64,000 nucleotides of DNA, from assembly GCA_029251465.1 (NCBI GenBank), contig JAQXDI010000016.1, forward strand, positions 18,166-82,165, in the 5' to 3' direction. The position numbers and the translations under genes were made by a program. This stretch comes from Ascidiaceihabitans sp. (lineage in GTDB: Bacteria > Pseudomonadota > Alphaproteobacteria > Rhodobacterales > Rhodobacteraceae). Positions within the stretch are counted from its first letter, which is position 1; each line of letters opens with the position of its first letter. Shown here piece by piece: positions 55,057-63,931 of this stretch. Below the pieces are notes generated by a model. The model ran no database searches. It was not told the origin of the DNA and worked only from the letters and a program-made list of their open reading frames with translations.

Positions 55057-55306
55057 TGGAGGGGCTCCTTCAATTTGCGTCAAGATGTAGCGTGGCACCC
55101 TAGGGTATAGAGGGGCAAGCGGGCATGCTATGTTCCGTTACGGCCTTTTTGCACGGATGAGGGATGCAAAAGGGTGCAATTCGGGTTGACCACCTGTGCG
55201 ATTCCCCCTAAGTCGAGCGAACGAATTTCCGGGCACGGCCGTGGCTGCGCCCTTTGTCATTATCCAAAGACCGCTTTGGTTGTGACTGTAGCAAAAGGAT
55301 GATCCC

Positions 55307-55597
55307 ATGTCGCGTCGTTGCGAATTGACCGGTAAAGGCCCCATGTCTGGCAACAATGTCAGCCATGCGAACAACAAAACAAAACGTCGGTTCTTGCCGA
55401 ACCTGAACGATGTGACTTTGCAGTCCGAAGTTCTGGGTCGCGGCATCAAGTTCCGTATCTCTGCGGCTGCTTTGCGCACCGTTGACCACCGCGGTGGTTT
55501 GGACGGCTTCATGGCCAAAGCAAAAGTAGACGAGCTGTCTGACAGCGCGTTGAAAGTGAAAAAAGAGATCGCAAAAGCGCTGGCAGCAGCCGCTTAA
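55307..55597 (+). CDS. rpmB: 50S ribosomal protein L28
   Basis: A 96-aa ribosomal protein. [20 protein letters not shown] at the start and [14 protein letters not shown] are diagnostic for the alphaproteobacterial L28. A hairpin terminator follows at 55628. The gene stands alone. Confidence 0.97.
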   Translation: MSRRCELTGKGPMSGNNVSHANNKTKRRFLPNLNDVTLQSEVLGRGIKFRISAAALRTVDHRGGLDGFMAKAKVDELSDSALKVKKEIAKALAAAA

Positions 55598-55627
55598 GCC
55601 GGATCACTTGATCACGAAGATTTTAGA

Positions 55628-55653
55628 CCTCGTCTGGCAACAGGCGGGGTTTT
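55628..55653 (+). terminator. Terminator after rpmB
   Basis: A 9-bp stem (CCTCGTCTG / CAGGCGGGG, with two G-U pairs) and a GCAA tetraloop, followed by TTTT, 30 bases beyond the rpmB stop. Confidence 0.8.
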
Positions 55654-55704
55654 GTCGTTCATGTCGCAGTTGAAGTGCTGGATGGCACGGGGTAGTTTGG
55701 CCCT

Positions 55705-56049
55705 ATGAAGACGCACCGCAGTTTTGTCGCCATTTGCTTGGCCTTTGTGCTGGCCCTGACGGGGCAAAGCATGGTTGTGGCGCGTGGATCTGCCCATGCT
55801 ACGGGTCAGATGGTGCTGTGTACGGGCAGCGGCACAACAGTTGTTTATATGGACGAAACCGACGCGCCGACGGCAGCCCCGCACATCTGTCCCGACTGCA
55901 CCCTGTCGCTGATTGCGGTCCACGGCGCGCCTGTCACGCTGGCGGCACGCTTGTCCGAATGGCAGGCGCCACAGCCCAAGACCCAAGTAATTTATGCCCA
56001 GCAACGCGCGGTGGCCTACCTGTCTCGGGCACCGCCTGCGTTGGTTTGA
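55705..56049 (+). CDS. Small exported Cys-rich protein upstream of copper chaperone
   Basis: A 114-aa protein with a signal peptide (residues 1-30, ICLAFVLALTGQSMVVARG) and a short exported domain with the motif PHICPDCTLSL. Its HxCxxC pattern could bind copper. It resembles DUF2946-like proteins that precede PCu(A)C genes in this group. The next gene begins 48 bases on, so joint work in periplasmic copper handling is likely. Confidence 0.72.
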   Translation: MKTHRSFVAICLAFVLALTGQSMVVARGSAHATGQMVLCTGSGTTVVYMDETDAPTAAPHICPDCTLSLIAVHGAPVTLAARLSEWQAPQPKTQVIYAQQRAVAYLSRAPPALV

Positions 56050-56097
56050 TTTCGACCCAATCCCAAATCAAAACCACTCAGACAAAGGGCAGAACAC

Positions 56098-56574
56098 ATG
56101 TCTTTCAAAACCACATTCACCGCGGCATTGGCCGGAACGATCATGCTTGCTACGGGCGCTTTTGCGGACGGCATCATGGCCAAGGACCCCTACGCGCGGG
56201 CGGCCTCGCCTGCGGCCAAAGCCGGGGCTGCGTTCATGATGATCGAGAACCACACAGACACGGATGACCGGCTGATCGGCGTGCGATCTGATGCAGCGAA
56301 ACGGGTCGAATTGCACACCCACATCGACAAGGGCGAAGGCGTCATGCAGATGACCCAGATTGAGGGTGGCATCGCGATTCCAGCGGGTGGTGCGCACATG
56401 ATGCAGCGCGGCGGCGATCACGTCATGCTGATGGGACTGAATGGTCCACTGGTGCAGGGCGAGACGGTTGAGATCACGTTGATTTTCGAAAAAGCGGGCG
56501 ACGTTGTGATCGAAATTCCGGTGGATAACGAACGCAAAGGCACCCATGGATCCATGGATCATAAATCTGACTAA
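56098..56574 (+). CDS. Periplasmic copper chaperone PCu(A)C
   Basis: A 158-aa secreted chaperone that delivers Cu(I) to the CuA or CuB site of cytochrome oxidases. A signal peptide (to about residue 23, TIMLATGAFA) is followed by the DUF461 fold. The copper motif H-M-x10-M-x21-H-x-M is recognisable around VELHTHIDKGEGVMQM and GAHMMQRGGDHVMLMGL. A tail of His/Met/Asp (GTHGSMDHKSD) may also bind metal. Confidence 0.92.
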   Translation: MSFKTTFTAALAGTIMLATGAFADGIMAKDPYARAASPAAKAGAAFMMIENHTDTDDRLIGVRSDAAKRVELHTHIDKGEGVMQMTQIEGGIAIPAGGAHMMQRGGDHVMLMGLNGPLVQGETVEITLIFEKAGDVVIEIPVDNERKGTHGSMDHKSD

Positions 56575-56691
56575 AGGCGCGAGTCGGATACGTCCGGCCT
56601 GTCCACCGTTCGATGGAGCGAGATCAAACGGGTAACCGCTGCAGGCCTGATCGGAGCAATCAAAAGTTGTCGGTGATTGCCCACCCAAAAC

Positions 56692-57627
56692 TTATCGGCA
56701 AGGGGCCCAATTGAACTGTCGCAGGGCCCGTAGAATCGCCTGCAAAGAGGGATTGCTTGCGCGCCCAATTGGCGTCGCAACCGACACCGTGCGCACCAGT
56801 TTTGGGTCTTTCAGTTTGATCTTTGTTATTCCGGGCAACGTGACCCAGCGATCGGGAACAATCGCGACGCCCGCCCCTGCTTGGATCATGTTTTGAATCC
56901 AGTCTTCGTTGTCACTGCGCGCGAAAACTTTGGGGACAAATCCGATCCGCTGCGACGCACTCAGAAAGAGGTGTCGAAATTCACATTGTGATCGGTCCAG
57001 ATAGGGCCTGCGTGCTACGTCTTTCAGACCAACAGACGCGCGCCCTGCCAGTGGGTCATCTGCAGCGCACGCTACAACCATGGTTTCGTCGTACAGGCGC
57101 GCATACCGAAACCGCGTTTCATCCTTAACTGTGGCCCCAAGAATGGCGAGATCAATGCGTCCTTCTAGCAATGCCGGCGCGATTTCGGAGCGGGTGTAAT
57201 CTTGTAGCTGGATTTCGAGTTTCGGATGGACCTGCTGGTGTTCGGCAAGAAAAGCGGCAATCGGACTTGGTCCAACACTGCACATCACGCCAATGCGCAG
57301 AACGGGGTTTTCTCCGCTCACCAAGGATTGCGCTGTTTGCTCGATGTAATTTGCGTTGGTGACAAGGCCTTCGAAGAGGCCGATCAGGGACGAGCCCAAT
57401 TGCGTCAGATGCGTGTGGCGACCTTCGCGACGGATCAATGGGCCGCCGACCTCTTCCTCGAGCCGCTGGACAGCCTTTGTCAAAGCGGGCTGGGACATGC
57501 CGAGTTTTCGCGCGGCCTGAGAGATGTTGAGGGTTTGCGCGAGTGCCAGGAAATAGCGCACGCGTTTGAGGTTCAGATCCATGGGTTCTTTCGTTTGGTT
57601 GGTGTCTATATCCGTCATCATAGTCAT
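56692..57627 (-). CDS. LysR-family regulator
   Basis: A 311-aa LysR protein: N-terminal helix-turn-helix (NLKRVRYFLALAQTLNISQA and MSQPALTKAVQRLE) and a type-2 periplasmic-binding-like effector domain (PVLRIGVMCSVGPSPIAAF). ATG 57627 opens the longest frame; ATG 57582 gives the canonical LysR N-terminus (MDLNLKRVRYF) and is a real alternative. It is divergent from the NTF2-like and glyoxalase genes and probably controls them. A LysR box lies in the gap. Confidence 0.9.
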   Translation of the reverse strand: MTMMTDIDTNQTKEPMDLNLKRVRYFLALAQTLNISQAARKLGMSQPALTKAVQRLEEEVGGPLIRREGRHTHLTQLGSSLIGLFEGLVTNANYIEQTAQSLVSGENPVLRIGVMCSVGPSPIAAFLAEHQQVHPKLEIQLQDYTRSEIAPALLEGRIDLAILGATVKDETRFRYARLYDETMVVACAADDPLAGRASVGLKDVARRPYLDRSQCEFRHLFLSASQRIGFVPKVFARSDNEDWIQNMIQAGAGVAIVPDRWVTLPGITKIKLKDPKLVRTVSVATPIGRASNPSLQAILRALRQFNWAPCR

Positions 57628-57635
57628 ACTTAATA

Positions 57636-57652
57636 GGTATTAAATCCATACC
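57636..57652 (+). promoter_or_regulatory. LysR-type box between regulator and NTF2-like gene
   Basis: GGTAT-N7-ATACC, a 17-bp dyad with the T-N11-A spacing of LysR sites, between ATG 57627 (minus) and ATG 57752 (plus). Confidence 0.6.
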
Positions 57653-57751
57653 CAAAAGATTTAGCCAGGTGATCTATCTATACCTTCAAGGTCAGCGGTG
57701 ACGCCCGCCCAGCCTACAGATCCACGTAACCCGATCCATTGGAGGCATATC

Positions 57752-58141
57752 ATGCCAGTATCAAAATCAGACGCCGAGAGTTTTGCAGACATTCGGGCCG
57801 TCGCAGACGCCCTGAGGCCTTATATCGACAGCGCCACAACCGGTGATGGGGCCCATATTCGCACTGCATTTTACGATCACGCCCATATCGTCGGATCAAT
57901 GGGTGGCACGTTCTACAACATGGACGCGGACAGTTTTCGCGATGCGGTCCAAGCCGGCGGCCCCTCTCGCGACGTCGAACACCAGATCGCGTGGATCGAT
58001 ATCTCGGGTCCGGCAGCGGCGGCCAAGGTCGAGTTCGTAAACTGGCTTGGCAACCGCTTCACCGATTTCTTCGTGCTCTACAAACACGATGGCGCATGGA
58101 AGATCAGCGGCAAGGTCTACGACACCCATTCCGGAAACTGA
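57752..58141 (+). CDS. NTF2-like (Lumazine_bd_2 type) protein
   Basis: A 129-aa soluble protein. The first half has a helical stretch (DIRAVADALRPYIDSATTGD), then HIVGSMGG and a strand-rich end (AAAKVEFVNWLGNRFTDFF, WKISGKVYDTHSG) typical of NTF2-like small enzymes or binding proteins. GGAGG precedes ATG 57752 by six bases. Followed by the glyoxalase-like gene and divergent from its LysR regulator; electrophile or aldehyde handling is a reasonable guess. Confidence 0.82.
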   Translation: MPVSKSDAESFADIRAVADALRPYIDSATTGDGAHIRTAFYDHAHIVGSMGGTFYNMDADSFRDAVQAGGPSRDVEHQIAWIDISGPAAAAKVEFVNWLGNRFTDFFVLYKHDGAWKISGKVYDTHSGN

Positions 58142-58182
58142 CACGCGACCCTCGCCCGACCTTAACATTTCGGAAAACACCT

Positions 58183-58608
58183 ATGCCAGTTTCGCCCAAA
58201 ATTGCCCCCAACCGATTGCTATTCACCATGTTGCGCGTGCGCGATCTGGAGCAATCGGTTGGTTTTTATCGTGACCTGCTCGGTATGACCGAGCTTGGCC
58301 GCGAAACCTATCCAGATGCCAAGTTCACAGCCGTCTTCATGGGATACGGCGAGCGCCGCAAAGACACGCTTGTCGAGCTGACCCATAACTGGGAAAACGA
58401 TGGCTACGCGCAAGGCACCGCTTTTGGGAATATCTCGTTGGTTGTCGACGATGTCTATGCATTAGAAGCCTACCTCAAGGACCACGACGTCGCGATCCTG
58501 CGCCCCGCAGGCGAATTGCCGATTGTATCGACCGAGACAGGTCAAAAATACACGCTGGCCCAAATCGCTGACCCCGACGGCTACCGCATCGAGCTTTTGC
58601 AAAACTGA
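58183..58608 (+). CDS. gloA: Lactoylglutathione lyase-like VOC protein
   Basis: A 141-aa glyoxalase-I-like member of the VOC fold: LRVRDLEQSVGFYRDLLGM, VELTHNWENDGY, then the second module GNISLVVDDVYALEAYL and IADPDGYRIELLQ. His and Glu residues at the metal positions are visible (ELTHN, RIELL). GloA isomerises the methylglyoxal-glutathione adduct. It lies 41 bases after the NTF2-like gene, in one transcript. Confidence 0.88.
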   Translation: MPVSPKIAPNRLLFTMLRVRDLEQSVGFYRDLLGMTELGRETYPDAKFTAVFMGYGERRKDTLVELTHNWENDGYAQGTAFGNISLVVDDVYALEAYLKDHDVAILRPAGELPIVSTETGQKYTLAQIADPDGYRIELLQN

Positions 58609-58705
58609 CCCGATCCAGACCAGACCGATCTGGGACCATTCACACTACAAAAGAGGATTACGCTAGGGAGAGAAACGGCGTTTTCCAAAATCGCTGCAAT
58701 CACTG

Positions 58706-59332
58706 TTATGCTGTCGGCCCTGATACGCCGTAAACCTGACAGCCCGAGCAGGGGGCATGGATTTGGTCGACAAGAAACCGGGCAAGAGCAATGCGCGAAA
58801 TGGATGACCCGTCCTTTGGCAGAACGCCACGTTCGGCGCGATATCTTGTTTCTTCGGCGTTGTGCAGGAAACCGCACCGCGCGACCCTCACATCGAGGTT
58901 TGCGTTGCACAATTTCTGCTCCATTCGCGTGGCGCTTTGAACGATATTGCGCACGAGGATTGCAAGAACCCTTTCGATCAACCGCTGCGGCGGAAAGAGA
59001 AGCGCACTTGAGGTCACGGCGATTTTTCGCAGGCCAGTATCCCCAGCGGCCTCGACAATCGCATCCGCTGATTTCCAATAGATTGACGTCGCCTTTTTTG
59101 TCGGAGTGCGACCACCAAGCGTGGAAATTACGGCGTCTTGATCCCGAAACACTTTGGACAAGAATTTTGGGTCACACGGATCACCAACAGCAACCTGCAA
59201 CTGGTCATGCTTGACCGTGGGGCGCTTGGCGTCAGATCGCACAACCGCTGTGACCTTTGCCCCTCGGCTGAGCGCCTCTTGTACCACATGCCGCCCGGTC
59301 CGCCCATTCGCACCCAGAATTACCAGCTTCAC
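58706..59332 (-). CDS. NAD(P)-binding NmrA/SDR-a-like protein
   Basis: A 208-aa atypical SDR. GANGRTGRHVVQEAL (from residue 8) binds the nucleotide; ISTLGGRTP and KIAVTSSALLFPP mark strands, and the catalytic Tyr is not evident. AGGAGAG lies just before GTG 59332. The protein may be a reductase or redox sensor. It is divergent from a LysR gene that probably controls it. Confidence 0.85.
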   Translation of the reverse strand: MKLVILGANGRTGRHVVQEALSRGAKVTAVVRSDAKRPTVKHDQLQVAVGDPCDPKFLSKVFRDQDAVISTLGGRTPTKKATSIYWKSADAIVEAAGDTGLRKIAVTSSALLFPPQRLIERVLAILVRNIVQSATRMEQKLCNANLDVRVARCGFLHNAEETRYRAERGVLPKDGSSISRIALARFLVDQIHAPCSGCQVYGVSGPTA

Positions 59333-59438
59333 ATTCTCTCTCCTAACAGTGTCTGTGGGATGGAACCCCTCAGCATTTGCGCCAGAGAATAACCTATGCG
59401 CAGAATCGAGGTAAATTGAACAAACATGTTGTCCGAGC

Positions 59439-59453
59439 ATGCAATTATCGCAT
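59439..59453 (+). promoter_or_regulatory. LysR-type box before the LysR gene at 59465
   Basis: ATGC-N7-GCAT is a perfect 15-bp dyad with T-N11-A spacing, 11 bases before GTG 59465, in the divergent gap to the NAD(P)-binding gene. Confidence 0.55.
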
Positions 59454-59464
59454 AGTCTAGCCGT

Positions 59465-60331
59465 GTGACGTTTGACTGGAATCTTGCAAAAACTTTCCTT
59501 GCCGTCGCAGATCAGGGGTCCCTTTCTGCAGCGGCGCGGACGCTTGGGCAAACTCAACCCACAGTCAGCCGACAGATCGCGGGGCTTGAGAAATCACTCA
59601 GCGTCACGTTGTTTGAACGCACCGGACGGTCCGTTGAATTGACGCAATTCGGCATCGAGTTGCTGGACCATGTGCGCGCAATGGCGGTTGGCGCGAATAT
59701 GGTTTCGCTGGCGGCGTCGGGGCAATCGCAATCAGTCGCTGGTCAGGTGCGCATTACCGCATCCGAACTGATGTCGGCCTACGTTTTGCCACCCATCCTC
59801 GACGCACTCAGCACGCAAGCCCCGGCACTGGAAATCGACGTTGTGGCCGACAATAGCGTACGAGACCTTGTGCGACGTGAGGCTGACATCGCGATCCGGC
59901 ACGTACGCCCGGATCAGCCCAATTTGCTTTTGCGGCGTGTGCGCGATGAGGTTATGCAATTCTACGCCAGCCCCGCCTATCTTGGGACATGGGGTGAACC
60001 GACAGTGGCCAACGTGTCTGACCACCAGATTATCAGTTACGTCGATGCAGAGCGGATGCTGGATTACTTGCGCCCTGCCGGGCTCGATCTGACAAAAGCG
60101 AATTTTCGCAGAACCTCGTCGTCGCAACTGGTGGCTTTGGAAATGGCACGTCGGGGAATGGGAGTGATCATTGTGCCGGAACGGATTGCGCACGGGCTTT
60201 TCGACTTCAAACACGTCCTGAGCGATTTAGAGAGCTTTCGCATACCGACGTGGCTGGTCACGCACAGCGAAATGAAAACCAGCCGACGCATCAGATTGGT
60301 TTTCGATCATCTGGTCGAAAAGTTGTCGTGA
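59465..60331 (+). CDS. LysR-family regulator
   Basis: A 288-aa LysR protein: LAKTFLAVADQGSLSAAART, the recognition helix TQPTVSRQIAGLE, then the effector domain (VRITASELMSAYVLPPILD). GTG 59465 starts it. It resembles the subgroup that regulates adjacent divergent oxidoreductase genes. The divergent NAD(P)-binding gene is the likely target. Confidence 0.92.
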   Translation: MTFDWNLAKTFLAVADQGSLSAAARTLGQTQPTVSRQIAGLEKSLSVTLFERTGRSVELTQFGIELLDHVRAMAVGANMVSLAASGQSQSVAGQVRITASELMSAYVLPPILDALSTQAPALEIDVVADNSVRDLVRREADIAIRHVRPDQPNLLLRRVRDEVMQFYASPAYLGTWGEPTVANVSDHQIISYVDAERMLDYLRPAGLDLTKANFRRTSSSQLVALEMARRGMGVIIVPERIAHGLFDFKHVLSDLESFRIPTWLVTHSEMKTSRRIRLVFDHLVEKLS

Positions 60332-60356
60332 AAGCTGCCGATAGTGCCCGACGTCC

Positions 60357-61322
60357 TTACGCGTCCAAAATCCGCAACTCACCCGCCAGCCACGGCAATT
60401 GGTCCAGCGCGGGGTCGATGATGTGGCGTTGCACGAGGCGGCGCATGGTTTGGGCGACGTCATTGGGCACATCGCCAGCCCAATCGGCGCTGGCATACAG
60501 CGTGATCTCGCGCGAGAACGGCTTGAAGGGCAGGGGCAATGCCTCGACCTCGTTGTGGAAGCGTTCGGCGCGCATGTAGCCCAGCGGCGTGGTCACGGTC
60601 CAGCCGATCCCGCGCGCGACCATTGCGATCAAGGCAAGGTGGCTGCCGACCTCGAACCGGTGCGGGAAATCCAGTTTCTGGCGTTTCAGATGCGCTTCGA
60701 TCTGGCGGCTGATCAGCTGATCCTGATCGTAACGGATGAACGGAATTTTGCTTAGCTCGGCCATCGCGGCGGCGGTGCTGCTGACCGTGCCCTTTGGGAC
60801 GACCAAGATAAACGGGTCGCGCACAATCGGGTATTCCAGCACGCCGTCCATCATTGTGCCGGTGTTCGCAGAGATCGCCATGTGCAGCGATTTGTCCTCG
60901 ATCGCCTTAGAGATTTCGTGGCTGGGCGCGGTGATCAGTTTGAATTTACAGCCTGTCAAACTGTCTGCCAAAATGGTCGCAAGGCGTGGCGTCAGGTCGT
61001 TGTCAAAGTCATCAATCAACCCGATGCTGAGCGCCTTGAGGTGCGCCAGATCCATCACCGTCAGTTCGGTGTGCGCAAGGCGCAGCTCGGCCAAAGCCGA
61101 CTTTGCACGCGTCAAAAAGCTGTGGCCAGCAGGCGTCAAGCGCATGGGGCGACGGTTGTGTTCGATCAGTCCTGTGGCCAGCGCATCCTCGAGTTTGCTG
61201 AGTTGTTGGCTGACGGCGGGCTGACTGAGTCCCGTCATTTTGGCCGTTTGCGCAACTGATCCACTGCTGGCCAAAGCTTCAAAAACCTCTAGCCCACGCA
61301 GTGTGACACCTTTTGCAATCAT
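60357..61322 (-). CDS. LysR-family regulator
   Basis: A 321-aa LysR protein: LRGLEVFEALASSGSVAQTA, GLSQPAVSQQLSKLEDAL and an effector domain (LSIGLIDDFDNDLTPRLATIL). ATG 61322 gives the canonical start; the frame runs 22 codons further upstream. No obvious target gene is adjacent: the next gene upstream is infA. Confidence 0.92.
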   Translation of the reverse strand: MIAKGVTLRGLEVFEALASSGSVAQTAKMTGLSQPAVSQQLSKLEDALATGLIEHNRRPMRLTPAGHSFLTRAKSALAELRLAHTELTVMDLAHLKALSIGLIDDFDNDLTPRLATILADSLTGCKFKLITAPSHEISKAIEDKSLHMAISANTGTMMDGVLEYPIVRDPFILVVPKGTVSSTAAAMAELSKIPFIRYDQDQLISRQIEAHLKRQKLDFPHRFEVGSHLALIAMVARGIGWTVTTPLGYMRAERFHNEVEALPLPFKPFSREITLYASADWAGDVPNDVAQTMRRLVQRHIIDPALDQLPWLAGELRILDA

Positions 61323-61569
61323 GGTTTGGCCCAGCTTTATTTGATAAATGTTAATCCGATGCGTAGCAAAACCCATAAAAATTGACAAGCGTGGTAGTCT
61401 GATATTGCCAAATGTAAATTTGATAGGGTGGGTTATCCAAGAGTGCGTGACGTGACGTGGCAGTCACAAAAGTGGATTAGCGCCGATTGTTCCCTTGAAA
61501 CCTTAGGAAAAAGCGCTCATCTACAGCCTCATCCACAGTTGGTGGGCGTAAATCCATGTAGGAGAAACC

Positions 61570-61788
61570 ATGGCCAAGGAAGAATTGCTCGAATTTCCCG
61601 GTGTTGTGCGGGAACTCCTGCCGAATGCGACGTTTCGGGTCGAGCTGGAAAACGGCCATGAGATCATCGCACACACGGCAGGCAAGATGCGCAAAAATCG
61701 CATCCGTGTTTTGGCAGGGGACAAAGTCCAGGTCGAAATGACGCCGTACGATCTGACCAAGGGTCGGATCAACTACCGGTTTAAATAA
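61570..61788 (+). CDS. infA: Translation initiation factor IF-1
   Basis: A 72-aa S1-fold protein that binds the A site of the 30S subunit: [20 protein letters not shown] and [20 protein letters not shown] are diagnostic. GGAG lies before the ATG. First gene of infA-maf-rng-yacG. Confidence 0.98.
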   Translation: MAKEELLEFPGVVRELLPNATFRVELENGHEIIAHTAGKMRKNRIRVLAGDKVQVEMTPYDLTKGRINYRFK

Positions 61789-61800
61789 ACGTATGTCCAC

Positions 61801-61833
61801 GTCCCGAAAAGTGGGCACCGGTTTTCGGATAAG
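61801..61833 (+). repeat. Alphaproteobacterial-type dispersed palindromic repeat
   Basis: CCGAAAA (61804-61810) and TTTTCGG (61822-61828) enclose GTGGGCACCGG, between the infA stop and maf. The CCCGAAAAGTGGGCACCGG core is a sequence I recall as a common dispersed repeat in Rhizobiales and Rhodobacterales. Only one copy is in this window. Confidence 0.6.
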
Positions 61834-61848
61834 ATGTGGAATGATCGG

Positions 61849-62427
61849 ATGAAGTTTATCTTAGGTTCAGGAAGCCCCCGCCGCCTCGAGCTGCTGGGGC
61901 AAATTGGCGTTGTGCCGCACGATGTGCGCGCCCCTGACATCAACGAAGACCCGATCAAAGCCGAATTGCCGCGCCCGTATTGCGCGCGCATCACCCGTGA
62001 AAAGGTGGCGGCGGTTCCGGCCGAGGCCGACGACATTGTGCTATGCGCCGATACCACCGTCGCGTTGGGTCGTCGCATTCTGGGCAAGCCCGCGGATGCT
62101 GGCGAGGCCGCGAAATTTCTGTGGTCGATGTCGGGCCGTCGCCACAAGGTGATCACGTCGGTCGCCGTCAAACGTGGCGATCAGGTCTGGCAAAAGGACG
62201 TGGTCAGCACGGTTCGCATGAAGAACCTCAGCAAGGACGAAGTCGCCGCTTACATCGCCTCGGGCGACTGGCAGGGCAAAGCGGGCGGCTACGGCATCCA
62301 AGGGGCCGCCAGCGCGTTCATTCCGTGGATCAGCGGATCATTTACCGGTATCGTGGGCCTGCCCCTGACCGAAACCGCCGGACTGCTGATCGAGGCCGGA
62401 TACCCATTGTACAAGGACACGCCATGA
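61849..62427 (+). CDS. maf: Maf-family nucleoside triphosphate pyrophosphatase
   Basis: A 192-aa house-cleaning pyrophosphatase for modified or m7G/dTTP-type nucleotides. [16 protein letters not shown] is the signature, followed by [15 protein letters not shown] and [19 protein letters not shown] 61849 chosen over the upstream in-frame ATG 61834/61841 region. Coupled to rng by ATGA. Confidence 0.92.
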   Translation: MKFILGSGSPRRLELLGQIGVVPHDVRAPDINEDPIKAELPRPYCARITREKVAAVPAEADDIVLCADTTVALGRRILGKPADAGEAAKFLWSMSGRRHKVITSVAVKRGDQVWQKDVVSTVRMKNLSKDEVAAYIASGDWQGKAGGYGIQGAASAFIPWISGSFTGIVGLPLTETAGLLIEAGYPLYKDTP

Positions 62428-63446
62428 AGGGCCGCACGATCATTTTGGACCACGTTCAAGACCGCGAAGCGGCAGCCTTGATGGTCGACGGACGCCTCAG
62501 CGATTTTCTGATCGAAGCAGACGCGCCAGCCCCCGGCACGATCTACCGGGCCATCGCCGATCGCCCCGTCAAAGGGCAGGGCGGCATGTTTCTGAAAACC
62601 CCCGATGGGTCAGCGTTCTTGCGTCAGGTCAAGGGCCTCGCGCCGGGTCAGGCGTTGCTGGTGCAGGTCACCGGATACGCCGAGCCGGGCAAAGCCATTC
62701 CGGTCACGCAAAAGGTGCTGTTTAAAAGCCGTTATGCGATCGTCACACCTGAGGCTCCGGGGCGCAATATTTCGCGCAGCATCCGCGACGATGACTTGCG
62801 TGACGCGCTGCTGCAAATCGCGGACGCGGCGATGGACGACACACAGATGGGCTTGATCCTGCGCTCGTGCTGTGCGGCGGCCCCCGTGGACGACATTGGC
62901 GACGACATCGAAACCATGCTCGAGGTCGCAACGCGCGTGATGTCGGACGAGGGCACGGAAATGGAAATGCTGCTGGACGGCGATGGCCCCCATGTTTTGG
63001 CGTGGCGCGACTGGGTTGAACCGGCCGAAGTTGTCACCGCAGACGGCGGCTTTGACGATCACGGCGTGCTGGACGCGCTAGAGGACGCGCGCGGTGCCTT
63101 TGTCAGCTTTGGCAAGTCTGGCGGCATGTACGTCGAACCCACGCGCGCGCTGGTCGCTGTGGACGTGAACACCGGCGCTGACGTGTCGTTGGCGGCCGGC
63201 ATCAACGCCAACATGACCTGCGCGCGCCTGTTGCCCCAAGCGTTGCGTGTGCGCGGCCTTGCAGGGCAAATCACGCTGGATCTGGCCCCGATGCCCAAAA
63301 AGGATCGCCGCCCGTTCGAGGACGCCCTGCGCGGCGCGTTCAAGGCGGATGACATCGAGACGGCTTTGGTAGGCTGGACGCCTTTGGGCCACTACGAATT
63401 GCAACGTAAACGCGTGCGTCTGCCTTTGGGTGACGTGCTGAAATGA
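62424..63446 (+). CDS. Ribonuclease E/G-family protein
   Basis: A 340-aa shortened RNase E/G-like protein without the N-terminal S1 part seen in long forms. [15 protein letters not shown], the DVNTGAD motif (metal site in [12 protein letters not shown]) and [14 protein letters not shown] fit the catalytic half. The Asp pair that binds Mg in RNase E is present in part. Usual place in the infA-maf-rng-yacG order. Confidence 0.87.
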   Translation: MKGRTIILDHVQDREAAALMVDGRLSDFLIEADAPAPGTIYRAIADRPVKGQGGMFLKTPDGSAFLRQVKGLAPGQALLVQVTGYAEPGKAIPVTQKVLFKSRYAIVTPEAPGRNISRSIRDDDLRDALLQIADAAMDDTQMGLILRSCCAAAPVDDIGDDIETMLEVATRVMSDEGTEMEMLLDGDGPHVLAWRDWVEPAEVVTADGGFDDHGVLDALEDARGAFVSFGKSGGMYVEPTRALVAVDVNTGADVSLAAGINANMTCARLLPQALRVRGLAGQITLDLAPMPKKDRRPFEDALRGAFKADDIETALVGWTPLGHYELQRKRVRLPLGDVLK

Positions 63447-63622
63447 GCTGCCCGATCTGCGCCCGCGACACCGATGCGAAATTCCGCCCGTTCTGTTCCA
63501 AGCGTTGTGCAGACGTCGATCTGGCGCGCTGGGTCAACGGATCCTACGCCGTCCCGTCCGAGCGCGAAGGTGAAATCGACGTCGATTTGGATCAAGAAGT
63601 CGCGCGAGATTTACCGCACTGA
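63443..63622 (+). CDS. yacG: DNA gyrase inhibitor YacG (zinc ribbon)
   Basis: A 59-aa protein with four zinc cysteines (CPIC near residue 3, then FCSKRC). The end is acidic (EGEIDVDLDQEVARDLPH). YacG binds GyrB and limits its activity. It overlaps rng by ATGA. Confidence 0.9.
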   Translation: MSCPICARDTDAKFRPFCSKRCADVDLARWVNGSYAVPSEREGEIDVDLDQEVARDLPH

Positions 63623-63759
63623 TCTGCCTTTGTCGTGGCTATATGGTGCCAATCGTTCCAAGTGATTTAAATGGCGTCAGATTTTTGCTGTTTTGGTCTG
63701 GACAGCCTGCCTGCTTCGGCCTATCACGCCCTCACCCAACCGCTTTTGCGGTTAAAGGT

Positions 63760-63834
63760 GCCCGAGTAGCTCAGGGGTAGAGCAGTGGATTGAAAATCCT
63801 CGTGTCGGTGGTTCGATTCCGCCCTCGGGCACCA
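63760..63834 (+). tRNA. tRNA-Phe (GAA)
   Basis: A 75-nt cloverleaf including encoded CCA. Acceptor arms are GCCCGAG / CTCGGGC, the anticodon stem is GGATT / AATCC around the GAA loop, the T-arm contains GGTTCGATTCC, and the discriminator is A. A small hairpin (AACCGC / GCGGTT) precedes it at 63738-63753. The integrase-like reading frame starts 98 bases after the tRNA. Confidence 0.97.
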
Positions 63835-63931
63835 TTTATCACTTTAAATCAATAAGTTACATCTTGGTTGATTTCACAAATCTCGCCAGCAATACTTAGA
63901 CACAGTTAGACACTGGATCTAAGGCATTCGC

